Of a stretch of DNA of 64,000 bases, positions 26,135 to 37,727 are shown piece after piece. The notes below the pieces were generated by a model. The model saw only the letters and a program-made list of their open reading frames with translations, ran no database searches and was not told where the DNA came from. The translations under genes and the position numbers were made by a program. The stretch's first letter is position 1. Every line of letters starts with the position of its first letter. Source of the DNA: Paraburkholderia bannensis NBRC 103871 (GTDB taxonomy: Bacteria; Pseudomonadota; Gammaproteobacteria; Burkholderiales; Burkholderiaceae); contig NZ_BAYA01000019.1 of the NCBI RefSeq assembly GCF_000685015.1, forward strand, positions 1 through 64,000, in the 5' to 3' direction.

Positions 26135-27130
26135 TTAGCGGATCGTTGCCGCGCTTCCAGCAGCGGCAGCGGCTTCTACCGCGTCCATGTGCGCACTGAT
26201 CGCGCCGGGCGTCGTCATCCAGATCGCGCCCGCGCGCGCCGCCTGCGCGATGTGGGCAAGCGCGCGCCGCAGATGACGCAGACGGTACGGCTGTCCCACC
26301 AGGTACGGATGCAGCGCAATGCCCATCACCAGCGGCTGCCCGCGCGTGGGATGCGCAGCCTGCGTGAGCATTTCGTCGAACTGATCGACGATCATGTCGG
26401 CGAACGCCGCGCCGTCGAGCTGCCGCCCGACGATCATCGGAATGTCGTTCACCTCCTGCGGATACGGGATCGACCACAGCGGCCCATGCCCGGTGCGCAT
26501 GCGCACGGGGCGGTCGTCGTGGCACCAGTTGAGCGTATAGCGATAGCCCGCCTGCGCGAGCAGCTCGGGCGTGTCGAGCGTTTCCGATATCCACGGCGAC
26601 AGCCAGCCAGCCGGCGTGCGCCCCGTGAGCGTTGCGATCCGCTCCCGGCAATGCACGATCAGGTCGCGTTCGTGGGCCAGCTCGAAGTCGCTTTGCCGGT
26701 GCGCGTTGGTGTGGCCGTGCGCGATCAGTTCGTCGCCGCGCTTCACGCAGGCGGCGATCAGCTCCGGGGAATGATCGAGCAGCGCCGTGTTCATCACGAT
26801 GCCCGCCGGCAGCGCGAGATCGTCGAACAGGTCGAGACAGCGCCACGCACCCACGCGGTTGCCGTATTCGCGCCAGCTGTAGTTGAGCACGTCCGGCTGC
26901 GGCGACAGCGGGCCGAGATTCGCGCCCAGCCCTTCGCCGAATGCGAAGTGCTCCAGATTGAAGCCGAGATAGACCGCCAGGCGCGCGCCGTTGGGCCAGC
27001 AATAGGTGTCGCGCGCGACGATCGGCTGATAGTCGAAGCGCCCATGCGTGGGCAGCGTGCCGAAGCGCGGATCGTCGCGCATGGTTGCGCTCGCATCGAT
27101 CTGCGCGGCGGCCATGAAGGTTGTCGTCAT
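26135..27130 (-). CDS. Polysaccharide deacetylase-family (PuuE-like) hydrolase
   Basis: A 331-residue cytosolic enzyme of the NodB/PuuE superfamily. 'LAVYLGFNLEHFAFGEG' replaces the usual TFDD motif, as in PuuE-like amidohydrolases. 'GDELIAHGHTNAH' carries the metal-binding HxxxH, and 'GWLSPWISETLDTPELLAQAGY' and 'PLVMGIALHPYLVGQPYR' complete the core with a late His. Such enzymes hydrolyse C-N bonds (allantoin, N-acyl groups). The ATG at 27130 has AAGGA upstream. It is the first gene of its operon and divergent from the ABC/GGT operon, so its substrate is probably an intermediate of the same pathway. Confidence 0.85.
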   Translation of the reverse strand: MTTTFMAAAQIDASATMRDDPRFGTLPTHGRFDYQPIVARDTYCWPNGARLAVYLGFNLEHFAFGEGLGANLGPLSPQPDVLNYSWREYGNRVGAWRCLDLFDDLALPAGIVMNTALLDHSPELIAACVKRGDELIAHGHTNAHRQSDFELAHERDLIVHCRERIATLTGRTPAGWLSPWISETLDTPELLAQAGYRYTLNWCHDDRPVRMRTGHGPLWSIPYPQEVNDIPMIVGRQLDGAAFADMIVDQFDEMLTQAAHPTRGQPLVMGIALHPYLVGQPYRLRHLRRALAHIAQAARAGAIWMTTPGAISAHMDAVEAAAAAGSAATIR

Positions 27131-27170
27131 TGTGTCCTTGCCAGTGTGTGCAATTGCAGGCTCGCGGCTG

Positions 27171-27188
27171 GGCGCACCGCTTTGCGCC
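27171..27188. promoter_or_regulatory. Dyad GGCGCA-N6-TGCGCC near the deacetylase start
   Basis: A perfect 6-bp dyad lies 41 bases upstream of the deacetylase ATG. Its core GCGCACCGCTTTGCGC shares GCACCGCT with the NtrC-like site at 27252-27270, so both may be bound by one protein. Confidence 0.4.
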
Positions 27189-27195
27189 ATAACGC

Positions 27196-27239
27196 GCTGC
27201 CTGCCGTGCTGCCTGCTGTGCTGCCTGCTGTGCTGCTTT
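27196..27239. repeat. 12-bp tandem repeat between the divergent operons
   Basis: Three consecutive 12-bp units GCTGCCTGCTGT (one base differs in the first) are followed by a partial fourth. It lies between two dyads in the shared promoter region. It is too short and spacer-free to be CRISPR, and variation in copy number would change operator spacing. Confidence 0.75.
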
Positions 27240-27251
27240 AAGTTGCGCGTT

Positions 27252-27270
27252 TCGCACCGCTGTTGTGCGA
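27252..27270. promoter_or_regulatory. NtrC-like enhancer site
   Basis: TCGCAC-N7-GTGCGA is a perfect dyad that contains GCAC-N7-GTGC, the core of NtrC binding sites. It is about 150 bp upstream of the sigma-54-type element at 27402-27417, a normal enhancer distance. Assignment to NtrC is by consensus only. Confidence 0.45.
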
Positions 27271-27296
27271 GCGCGAACCGATTTGGCGCAACGCGA

Positions 27297-27308
27297 ATGG
27301 TTAACCAT
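27297..27308. promoter_or_regulatory. 12-bp palindrome ATGGTTAACCAT
   Basis: A perfect palindrome about 100 bp before the sigma-54-type element. The TGGT/ACCA arms resemble operators of FadR-type GntR proteins, and a GntR gene lies 1.2 kb away, so this is its candidate operator. Confidence 0.4.
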
Positions 27309-27401
27309 CCTGTCATCAGATCGTATGCAATTGGCGTTCCATATCGTTCGCACATTGCCGTTGCTGGCGTCACGGACGATATCGGCGGATCGTGAACGAA
27401 A

Positions 27402-27417
27402 TGGCATAGGTCTTGCG
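27402..27417 (+). promoter_or_regulatory. Sigma-54 (-24/-12) promoter candidate
   Basis: TGGCAT-N5-TTGCG matches the sigma-54 consensus, with GG and GC separated by exactly 10 bp. It ends 60 bases before the substrate-binding-protein ATG. The inferred control is nitrogen limitation through an NtrC-like activator. Confidence 0.55.
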
Positions 27418-27476
27418 TGAAGCGACGCATCCGCGGCTTTGTCCCGCGTCCGTCAAACTCACTGGAGAACCGCCTC

Positions 27477-28727
27477 ATGCCGCTACGACACGTCGCCCTC
27501 AGGGCCGCCCGCCCCGCCTCCTCGCCGCGACGCCAGTGGTTCACGGCCCGCGCTGTCGCCCTTGCGCTCACCGCGGCCGCGCTGTCGTGCGGCGTCGCGC
27601 ACGCCGCCGACACCATCAAGATCGGCCTCGTCACTGCGCTCTCGGGCCAGTCGGCGCGCGCGGGCGAAGCGATCACGCGCGGCATGACCATCGCCATCGA
27701 CGAGATCAACGCAAGCGGCGGCGTGCTCGGCGGGCGCAAGCTCGAACTCGTGCGCCGCGACGACGAAGGCAATCCCGCCAAAGGCGTGCTGGCCGCGCGC
27801 GAACTGATCTACAAGGACAAGGTGGCGGTGCTGTTCGGCGGCCTCGACACGCCGGTTTCCATGGCGATCGTGCCGCTGGCCAATCACGAGAAAGTGCCGT
27901 TCATGGATCCCTGGGCCGCCGGCACGCAGATCACGCACAACGGCGCGAAGCCGAACTACGTGTTGCGCGTCTCCGCCGTCGACGAGCTCGTGGATGTGGC
28001 GATGGTCGCGCACGCGCAGCAGGCGTTTGGCGCGAAGAAGCTGGGCCTCGTGCTCGTCAACAATCCGTGGGGGCAGTCGAACGAGAAAGGCATCGTCGCG
28101 GCGCTCGCCGCGAAAGGCATGAAACCGGCGGGCATCGAAAAGATCGAGGCCACCGACGTGGACGTCACGCCGCAACTCGGCCGCCTGAAGGCTGCGGGCG
28201 CCGATACCTTGCTGATGGTCGGCAACGTCGGGCCTTCGGCGCAAGTGGTGAAGTCGCTCGACCGCATGGGCTGGAAGGTGCCGATCGTTTCGCACTGGGG
28301 CCCGGCGGGCGGACGTTTCACGGAACTCGCGGGCCCGAACGCGAAGAACGTGCATTTCGTGCAGACGTATAGCTTCTTCGGCGCCGCCACGCCCGTGAGC
28401 ACACGCGTGGTGGCGGAACTCAAGGCGAAGTACCCCGACATCAAGAGCGCCGACGACATCACGCCCGCAGTGGGCGTGGCCAACGCCTACGATGCGATGC
28501 ACCTGAGCGCGCTGGCCATCGACAAGGCAGGCTCCACCGACGGCGATGCAATCCGTAAGGGATACTATGCAATCGACCGTTACGACGGCCTGATCAAGAC
28601 CTACGTGCATCCGTTCAGCGAGCAGCAACCCGACGCGCTCACCGCCAGCGACTACGTCTGGGCCCAGTTCATCGATAACCGCATCGTGCCCGTGAGCGCC
28701 GCCAGCGGCCAGATGGCGTCGAAGTAA
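27477..28727 (+). CDS. Branched-chain amino acid-type ABC transporter, substrate-binding protein
   Basis: A 416-residue periplasmic binding protein of the LivJ/K type. The signal sequence ends near GVAHAAD. The mature part starts 'TIKIGLVTALSGQSARAGEAITRGMTIAIDEINASGGVLGGRKLELVRRDDEGNPAKGVLAARELI', with the usual two lobes. GGAG lies eight bases before the ATG at 27477; a frame extending to 27417 is not needed. It is first in a four-gene operon with LivH, the LivMGF fusion and a gamma-glutamyltransferase-like enzyme, so the ligand is probably a glutamyl or amide compound rather than leucine. Confidence 0.92.
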   Translation: MPLRHVALRAARPASSPRRQWFTARAVALALTAAALSCGVAHAADTIKIGLVTALSGQSARAGEAITRGMTIAIDEINASGGVLGGRKLELVRRDDEGNPAKGVLAARELIYKDKVAVLFGGLDTPVSMAIVPLANHEKVPFMDPWAAGTQITHNGAKPNYVLRVSAVDELVDVAMVAHAQQAFGAKKLGLVLVNNPWGQSNEKGIVAALAAKGMKPAGIEKIEATDVDVTPQLGRLKAAGADTLLMVGNVGPSAQVVKSLDRMGWKVPIVSHWGPAGGRFTELAGPNAKNVHFVQTYSFFGAATPVSTRVVAELKAKYPDIKSADDITPAVGVANAYDAMHLSALAIDKAGSTDGDAIRKGYYAIDRYDGLIKTYVHPFSEQQPDALTASDYVWAQFIDNRIVPVSAASGQMASK

Positions 28728-28752
28728 AGCACAGGCACCCGGAGATTCACTC

Positions 28753-29627
28753 ATGCAATGGATATCGGCGCTGGTCGCGGGCCTTGGCCTCGGCAGCATG
28801 TACGGGCTCATGGCGCTCGGCTTTCATCTGACGTTCGCGGTCAGCGCGACCGTGAACTTCGCACAGGGCAGCTCAATGATGCTGGGCGCGGTGCTCGCCT
28901 ACACCTTCGCGCAGACGCTCGGCTGGCCCATGCCGCTTGCCATCGCGGTGGCGCTGGCCGCGTGCGCGCTCTACGGGCTCGTAGTCGAGCGGCTCGCCGT
29001 GCGGCCCTTCGCGCGACGCGGCTCGAACGCGTGGCTCATGGCGACCGTGGCGCTGGGCATCGTGCTCGACAACGTCGTCATGCTGACCTTCGGCACCGAG
29101 CCGCGCAGCCTGCCCTCGCCGCTCGCGCAGTCGTCGCTGCACATCGGCGGCGCGGGGCTCGGCGTGTATCCGTTGCAACTTGTGATTCCCGTGGTCGGCC
29201 TGATGCTCGCCGCCGTCCTCCATTACGTGCTGCGCCGCTCGCGCTGGGGCGTGGCGATGCTCGCCGTGGTGCAGAACCGCGACGCGGCGCGCCTCATGGG
29301 CATTCCGATCCAGCGCACGATTGCGGCGGCGTTCGCGGTGTCCGCGCTGCTTGCGGGCATTGCCGGCGTGCTGATCGCACCGCTTTTCAACGTGCAGTCC
29401 GACATGGGCACCGTGTTCGGGCTCAAGGCCTTCGCGGTGGCGATCCTGGGCGGGCTTTCCAGCGCGTGGGGCGTGATGATCGCGGGGCTGCTGTTCGGCG
29501 CGGCCGAGGCGATGATTACGGCCACGCTCGGTTCCAGCTATACGCAGATCATTACGTTCGGGCTACTGATCGTTGTGCTGGCGCTCTGGCCCAATGGCCT
29601 CTTCGGGCGTGCGGAGGTGCGCAAGGT

Positions 29628-29631
<4 letters not shown>
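28753..29631 (+). CDS. livH: ABC transporter permease, LivH type
   Basis: A 292-residue inner-membrane permease with about eight hydrophobic segments and the LivH signatures 'GLGLGSMYGLMALGFHLTFAVSATVNFAQGSSMMLGA' and 'VFGLKAFAVAILGGLSSAWGVMIAGLLFGAAEAM'. It pairs with the LivM part of the next gene. Its stop overlaps the next start (ATGA at 29628-29631), so translation is coupled. Confidence 0.93.
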
Positions 29632-32257
<2,626 letters not shown>

Positions 32258-32261
<4 letters not shown>

Positions 32262-33907
32262 CGATCACGATGAATACGACGCACACCCGGGAGCAGACCG
32301 CGAACGTCAACGCGCGTGGCCGCGCCGGCCTTGTCACGAGCCCGCACGCGCTCGCGAGCGAAGCAGGCCGCGATGTGCTCGCGCGCGGCGGCAACGCGAT
32401 CGAGGCGGCGATCGCCATGGCGGCGGCGCTGTGCGTGACCATGCCGCATTTCACCGGCCTGGGCGGCGACGGCTTCTGGCTGATCGCCGCTCCCGGCCAG
32501 CCGGTCGAATCGATCTCCGGCATCGGCCAGGCGGCGCGCGACCTGCCCGCCTTCGATGACGCGATTCCCGTGCGCGGGCCCGCATCCGCACTCACAAGCG
32601 CCGCCACGGTCGCCGCGTGGGAGGCCGCGTATCGCACGAGCCGCGAACACTGGGGCGGCACGCTCGCGTGGGAGACGCTGCTCGCGCCCGCCATCGCGCT
32701 TGCAGACGAAGGCTTTGCGCTGTCGCGCTCGCAGCACTTCTGGTCGATGTTCCGCGCCGACGAATACGGCGACGATCAGGTCTGGCGCGGCTTCGCGCAA
32801 ACCTTCCTGCCGGGCGGCGCGATTCCTGCGATTGGCGCAACGTTCCGCCAGCCCGCGCTCGCGGCCACGCTGCGCACGCTCGCCGCGAACGGCCCGCGCG
32901 ACTTCTACGAAGGCGCACTGGCGCAGCGTATTGCGCGCGGCCTGCGCGAAGCAGGCTCGCCGCTGGACGCCGACGACCTTGCGGCCACGCGCGTGCGCAG
33001 CGAACCGCCGCTCACGCTGCGCTACGGCGACGGCGTGCTCGCCACCCTGCCGCCTCCCACCCAGGGCGTGACGACGCTGCAGATCATGGGCATCCTCGCG
33101 AAGCTCGGGCTGCGCGATTGCGCCCACGGCAGCGCCGACTACTACCACCGGCTCGTGGAGGCGGTGAAGCAGGCCTTCATCGACCGCGACCGCCATCTCG
33201 CCGATCCCGACTGGCACGACGTGCCCGTCGACACGCTGCTCGGCGACGCTCATCTCGCGGCCTGTGCGGCACGCATTGCGCCTGGGCGCGCGTTACCCTG
33301 GCCGCAGCGCTTTCGCGAAGGGGACACGGTTTATCTCGCCGCCACCGACGCCCAGGGTCGCGCCGTGAGCGTGCTGCAGACGATCTTCCACGACTGGGGC
33401 AGCGGCGTGATGGCGGGCGACACCGGCATCCTCTGGCACAACCGCGGCGCGGCCTTCCGCGCGAGCGGCGGCGGGCTGCATCCGAATGCGCATCCCAACA
33501 CCATCGCGCCGGGCAAGCGGCCATTCCATACGCTCAATCCCGGCATGTATCTCGTCGATGGCCGCGCGCGCCTGCTGTACGGCACGCAGGGCGCGGACGG
33601 CCAGCCGCAGACGCTCGCGGCGCTGCTCACGCGGCTCATCGATTACGGGATGGATCCCCTTGCGGCACTCGCACAGCCACGCTTTCTGCTCGGACGCACC
33701 TTCTCCGACAGCCGCGACAATCTCAAGCTCGAATCGCATGCGGGCCACGCGATATCCGGCACGCTTGCCGCGTGGGGGCACGAAATCGTCGACCTGCCGC
33801 CGCTCAGTCCGCTCGCCGGGCAGGCCGGCGTGATTCGTCTGGATGCCGACGGTACAGCATGTGGCGCTCACGATCCGCGCAGCGACGGACTCGCACTGGC
33901 GGTGTGA
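32258..33907 (+). CDS. Cytosolic gamma-glutamyltransferase-family protein
   Basis: A 549-residue Ntn-hydrolase of the GGT family ('LVTSPHALASEAGRDVLARGGNAIEAAIAMAAALCVTMPHFTGLGGDGFWL'). The expected autoprocessing nucleophile is T357 in GDTVYLAATDAQGRAVS, where most relatives have DTTH. The C-terminal 'GTQGADGQPQ' replaces the usual GG pair of the oxyanion site by G-A. There is no signal peptide, unlike periplasmic GGT, so it should act on imported substrate, as expected from a gene that overlaps the importer by ATGA. It probably cleaves a gamma-glutamyl bond; glutathione as substrate is not implied. Confidence 0.9.
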
Positions 33908-33932
33908 GGCGCGCGTTCCATGCAGACAGGCC

Positions 33933-34646
33933 TCAGCGCTCGCCCAGCAGATCGCGATAGCTCGCATACGCGCCCAGCAAGATCAGCGCGGCCGCCACCG
34001 GCATGACGACGAGGCCGACTAACAACATCGGCATCGCCTGCGTCGCAAAAGCTGCGGCGCCGATGAGCGCGGCGTAGATCAGCGCGACGCGCCAGTTGCG
34101 CGCGACGATGCGCGCACTCGTCGCCATCGCATCGAGCGGCGTCCGGTTGCGCAGCACGACGAGTGCGGGCGCCAGCCAGAACGACGCGAGCGCAACGGCG
34201 TAAAACGGCAACGCGAGCAGCCATGCCCACGCATGCAGCACGTGCGTCTGCGCCAGCAGCGCCGCCGCGAGATAGCCCATGCCCGCAATCGCCGCCGCAG
34301 CGACGCCCACGGCGAGCAACGCATCGCGATGATCGTAGACCGCGCTCCACGCTTCACCGAACGTCCAAGGGCGCGCGTTGCTGGCCCGCTCCTGCATCAG
34401 CACGACCAGCGCCACCGCCAGCGGCGCGACGAGCGGCGCAAGCACGCTCAGTCGCGGCGCGAGTTCGAACAGCGTGGCGAGATCGGCGCAGACAAGCAGC
34501 GCAAGGAGCCACGCCACGGGCCGCTGGCGCGCGACGGCGAAACCATGAGCGAGCCAGCCGAGCCAGCGCGCGGCATTCACGCGGCGAACACAGGTGTCCT
34601 GGGCGCGCGCGAGCGGCGCGGTGCTGGAGAGAAAATGCAGGTTCAT
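33933..34646 (-). CDS. Multi-pass membrane protein, BPSS1780-like
   Basis: A 237-residue inner-membrane protein with about six hydrophobic segments. Its motifs ('GWLAHGFAVARQRPVAWLLALLVCADL', 'FWLAPALVVLRNRTPLDAMATSARIVARNWRVALIYAAL') recall the BPSS1780 family of Burkholderiales membrane proteins, whose role is unknown. It lies 69 bases downstream of the HAAS-domain gene on the same strand and is convergent with the GGT gene. Confidence 0.75.
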   Translation of the reverse strand: MNLHFLSSTAPLARAQDTCVRRVNAARWLGWLAHGFAVARQRPVAWLLALLVCADLATLFELAPRLSVLAPLVAPLAVALVVLMQERASNARPWTFGEAWSAVYDHRDALLAVGVAAAAIAGMGYLAAALLAQTHVLHAWAWLLALPFYAVALASFWLAPALVVLRNRTPLDAMATSARIVARNWRVALIYAALIGAAAFATQAMPMLLVGLVVMPVAAALILLGAYASYRDLLGER

Positions 34647-34715
34647 GACGATGTCCTTTTGGGAGCTGCACGGAGCAAAAGACTACGTTGTCGATGGTCA
34701 CTGCGAGCGCGCGTA

Positions 34716-35843
34716 TCAGGGCGCGCTGTGTTCAAGACGTTCGGCGATGCGTTCGGCGTGATGTCGCACATAGCGCACGAGGCCACGCCACGTTAGCCGC
34801 GTGAGCCACAAGCACAGCCACAAGCCGAGCGCGCCGCCCACCAGCATCGCGACGCCGTATAGCAGCGCGCCGATGCTCGATCCATGCGGGCCGACGATGA
34901 GCACGTGATCGCCGTCGCTGTCGATGGCGACGTGATTCTTGTCGATCACCACCGAGTCGCCCTCGCTGTGCACGGCGAGCATGGGGCCGTCCTTGCCGCC
35001 TTCGACGAACGACACGTGATCCTTGTCGCTCTTGACGTCCCACGCCATGTCGCCCGAGCCGCCGCCCATGCGCGCCGCCGACAGCGTGTCGCCGCCCGCG
35101 GTGCGCACGTCGAGTGCGACGACGTCGGCACGGTGGATCGTCCACACGTCGCCCTTGACGTCGAACTGGGCGGGCGCTGCGCCGGTCGACGTCGCGCGCA
35201 GCTTGCCGCCTTCGTTGCGCAAATCGACGGTGCCCCCAGTGGTCACGACCGACACGTGCGTGCCCGCTTGCGGTCGCAGCACAAAGCGATCGCCGTCGAC
35301 ACGAAAGTCCGGGACATTCACGTTCTTGAGCATCGATGCGTCGCCGCCCTCGCGATGGTTCGGCGCGCTGTCGCTGTCCTCGCTGTCCCCGCCCTGGCTG
35401 CTGCCCTGAAAGCTAAATGGAATCCTGTCCACCGACGGCCAGCCGAACGCGTGATGGCTGCCGAGCAGCACCACCGTGGCGAGTCCCGCGACGAACATCG
35501 CCGACGAGATCACGTAACCGCAGGTGAGCAGCGTCAGGTAGAAGATGAACGGCACCAGCAGGAAGAGTTGCACGAGCCCGAGGCCCGCGATCGACACGAC
35601 CACGCGCAGCAGGTTGCCGAACGAGCGGCGCGTTTCCCATTGCCGGAAGCTGGCCTGCGCGCGCAGCTCGCGCGCCAGCTTCACGGGATCGCCCAGCGCC
35701 GCGATCACCTCGGCCTCGCTTCGTCCGGCTGCCAGCGCGTCGCCGATGTACTCGCGATAGTCGGCGACGATGTCGTCGACGACATGCTTCGGCAAACTTC
35801 GCAGTTCATGCCGCAATTGCTGGATGAATGCATCCTGCGTCAT
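34716..35843 (-). CDS. HAAS-domain (DUF1700) membrane protein with C-terminal beta domain
   Basis: A 375-residue protein. Residues 1-65 form the HAAS helical domain ('FIQQLRHELRSLPKHVVDDIVADYREYIGDALAAGRSEAEVIAALGDPVKLARELRAQ'). Two or three membrane segments follow (about 82-145), then a Ser/Asp-rich linker, a repetitive beta region (about 175-320, adhesin-like DUF4097 style), and a last membrane segment (about 325-345). HAAS proteins are nearly always paired with a PadR regulator, as here: the PadR stop overlaps this start by four bases. A signalling or envelope role is likely but unproven. Confidence 0.88.
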   Translation of the reverse strand: MTQDAFIQQLRHELRSLPKHVVDDIVADYREYIGDALAAGRSEAEVIAALGDPVKLARELRAQASFRQWETRRSFGNLLRVVVSIAGLGLVQLFLLVPFIFYLTLLTCGYVISSAMFVAGLATVVLLGSHHAFGWPSVDRIPFSFQGSSQGGDSEDSDSAPNHREGGDASMLKNVNVPDFRVDGDRFVLRPQAGTHVSVVTTGGTVDLRNEGGKLRATSTGAAPAQFDVKGDVWTIHRADVVALDVRTAGGDTLSAARMGGGSGDMAWDVKSDKDHVSFVEGGKDGPMLAVHSEGDSVVIDKNHVAIDSDGDHVLIVGPHGSSIGALLYGVAMLVGGALGLWLCLWLTRLTWRGLVRYVRHHAERIAERLEHSAP

Positions 35844-36181
35844 TGCTTGTCCCCTGTTCCGAGAGGCGCGCCCGGCAAACCGAGCACACCGTTGACTTCA
35901 TCGACGAAACTGCGCCATTCCTCTTCCATGCTCGCGAGGCTGCTGCGCCCCGCCGCCGTCAGCGAGTAGTACTTGCGCGGCGGCCCGGAACTCGACTCGA
36001 CGAAATACGTCGACACCCAGGCTTCCGCCTGGAGGCGGCGCATCAGCGGATAGATCGTGCCTTCGCTGATTTCCATGGTCTGCGATAGCGTCGAGACGAG
36101 TTCGTAGGCGTAGCTGTCACCGCGCGCCAGCACCGCCAGCACGCACATGTCGAGCGTTCCCTTTTTTAGCTGGGTCTTCAT
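35840..36181 (-). CDS. PadR-family transcriptional regulator
   Basis: A 113-residue PadR winged-helix protein: 'LKKGTLDMCVLAVLARGDSYAYELVSTLSQTMEISEGTIYPLMRRLQAEAWVSTYFVESSSGPPRKYYSLTAAG'. It is first in an operon with the HAAS-domain gene (ATGA overlap) and is expected to repress that operon. Inverted GGTAC/GTACC elements upstream (36214-36322) are candidate operators. The ATG at 36181 gives the standard family start; a longer frame upstream reads through promoter sequence. Confidence 0.93.
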   Translation of the reverse strand: MKTQLKKGTLDMCVLAVLARGDSYAYELVSTLSQTMEISEGTIYPLMRRLQAEAWVSTYFVESSSGPPRKYYSLTAAGRSSLASMEEEWRSFVDEVNGVLGLPGAPLGTGDKQ

Positions 36182-36213
36182 TCCAATCTGTCTTCGATAG
36201 TGTGCATAACCCG

Positions 36214-36322
36214 GTACCTTGCAATACACGTATGCAGCGGACAACTCGTTCCCGAGAGTGCATGGACAGCAATGTAGCAGGCAGTATTGTTCTATGCAAG
36301 GTACTGTTTTTAGCACTGTACC
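36214..36322. promoter_or_regulatory. Inverted GTACC elements upstream of padR
   Basis: GTACCTTGCA (36214-36223) is exactly inverted as TGCAAGGTAC (36295-36304). GGTAC at 36300-36304 is again inverted as GTACC at 36318-36322, 13 bp later. Three phased arms within 110 bp before the PadR gene suggest an operator region, perhaps with looping. Confidence 0.5.
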
Positions 36323-36581
36323 GGGAGGGGGTGGGCGGTGAGCGCGCTTTATGCAAATGGCATGAGATTGCGGTTGGCTATGAACGGTCACTCGACCTGC
36401 GGCTCAGGCTGGCCGCAGTTGCTGCTAACCGAGCCCGGTTCATCTATTGCGGATTGCCGTCCTGCCACGGTCCGACGCAAAGATGAGGCCACTCGCTCTG
36501 CCAGCGCCCGGATTTTTCGGCGTACACGCCTGCTACAGGAAGCAGGCGATCAGGCTTGAGCTGAACCTTCGGCTTCTGGCC

Positions 36582-36932
36582 TTAGCCGTAAAGCCCGATG
36601 CAATTTCCCCAAGGGTCACGCAACATGCACATTTGCTTGCCAGCCTCCACCTGGCCGGGCCCCCGATAAAGCGTGGCCCCCGCGTCCAGGAAATGCTTCA
36701 GTGCTTTGTCAAAGTCGCTGACATCCCAGTAGACAACAGTGCCTGCGGCCCCTGCCGATAGTTTCGAATCGGCGGGGACAATTTCGAGTCTAATGCCTTT
36801 GTACTCAAGGTACGTCAGATTAAACGCGTCAAGGAAACGTCTCTCAGCACCCTGAAAAACCGATTGATACCAGTCCAAAGCGGCGGGTACGTCAGGTACA
36901 TACACAAGGACAGCACATATTGGCGAAATCAT
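36582..36932 (-). CDS. VOC-family (glyoxalase/bleomycin-resistance-like) protein
   Basis: A 116-residue single-module VOC protein: 'ICAVLVYVPDVPAALDWYQSVFQGAERRF', 'YLEYKGIRLEIVPAD', 'KALKHFLDAGATLYRGP', 'MCMLRDPWGNCIGLYG'. The C-terminal DPWGN.IGL motif and metal-site Glu are present. Members are dioxygenases, isomerases or antibiotic binders; the ligand is unknown. The ATG at 36932 is used because the ten extra upstream residues do not belong to the fold. It stands alone. Confidence 0.87.
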   Translation of the reverse strand: MISPICAVLVYVPDVPAALDWYQSVFQGAERRFLDAFNLTYLEYKGIRLEIVPADSKLSAGAAGTVVYWDVSDFDKALKHFLDAGATLYRGPGQVEAGKQMCMLRDPWGNCIGLYG

Positions 36933-37201
36933 AGGGTTCTTTCGTATGCGATTGGCGGCCAACCGAGGAAGAGCACAATATTGATCGCCAGGCTCAATCT
37001 AGTAAAGAGCGTCGTCTTGACGCCTATGGCGCCACCTTGGGACGGCCGAAACGGGCAGTTCGCGGTCGCCCATACCTCTTGCATTGCATGACGTAATCCG
37101 GGAAATTATTGCACTGGGGCGTGGGGTCGTGATCCGCCAGGAACGGACAATCGACTATGCGCTGGCCTACGATATAAAGCGCGTTTAATTACCAAAATTC
37201 G

Positions 37202-37540
37202 ATGAAACGTTTCTTTCTTATCCTGAGTTTTCTACCATTCTCGGCATCTGCTTTTTCAGAGCTGGCATGGGCGGACAATATAAAGAGCGACCAAGTTGTC
37301 ATCGTTGTGGACTACGGCAGTCCTGACTTGACGCGACTACACCAGCTTGAAGATGAGTTGGACGCCATAGCGAAGCAAACCAATTCCGGTGAGCTCGATG
37401 GAGATGAAGTGACACTCGACAGGCATCAGGCCTCAATCTACATGAGGAGCACTGATACTGAACGGCTGATGAGGGCCATACGCCCGACCCTGCGAGCACA
37501 CGATTTTTCGCGCGACGCACGCGTTCGCGTAGGTGGCTAA
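37202..37540 (+). CDS. Small exported hypothetical protein
   Basis: A 112-residue protein with a signal peptide (MKRFFLILSFLPFSASAFSE, cleavage likely after AWA). The mature part ('DLTRLHQLEDELDAIAKQTNSGELDGDEVTLDRHQASIYMRSTDTERLMRAIRPTL') has the 'GELDG.E' turn and an alternating helix/strand pattern resembling a small family of unknown function found near toxin loci. There is no good ribosome site. It is flanked by unrelated genes. Confidence 0.6.
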   Translation: MKRFFLILSFLPFSASAFSELAWADNIKSDQVVIVVDYGSPDLTRLHQLEDELDAIAKQTNSGELDGDEVTLDRHQASIYMRSTDTERLMRAIRPTLRAHDFSRDARVRVGG

Positions 37541-37727
37541 CAACTCGCGACCCAGGGTAACAGCGCGTCAACTATAGCCTGAAAGCCCGCCGTAACGCGA
37601 ACTCGCTACCATCGGCCGTCTGGGCCTCAGGCATGCTGGAGACTGCGAGGATCGTCCAATCGAGCAGCGCCCCGCATGGGCTCAGGCCGCGCTCAAGAAT
37701 CCACCAATCCTTGACCTGTACATCACA

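Noticed and set aside
27196..27239. Short tandem repeat considered as a CRISPR-like array
   Set aside because: Units are 12 bp and contiguous with no spacers, and no cas genes are present.
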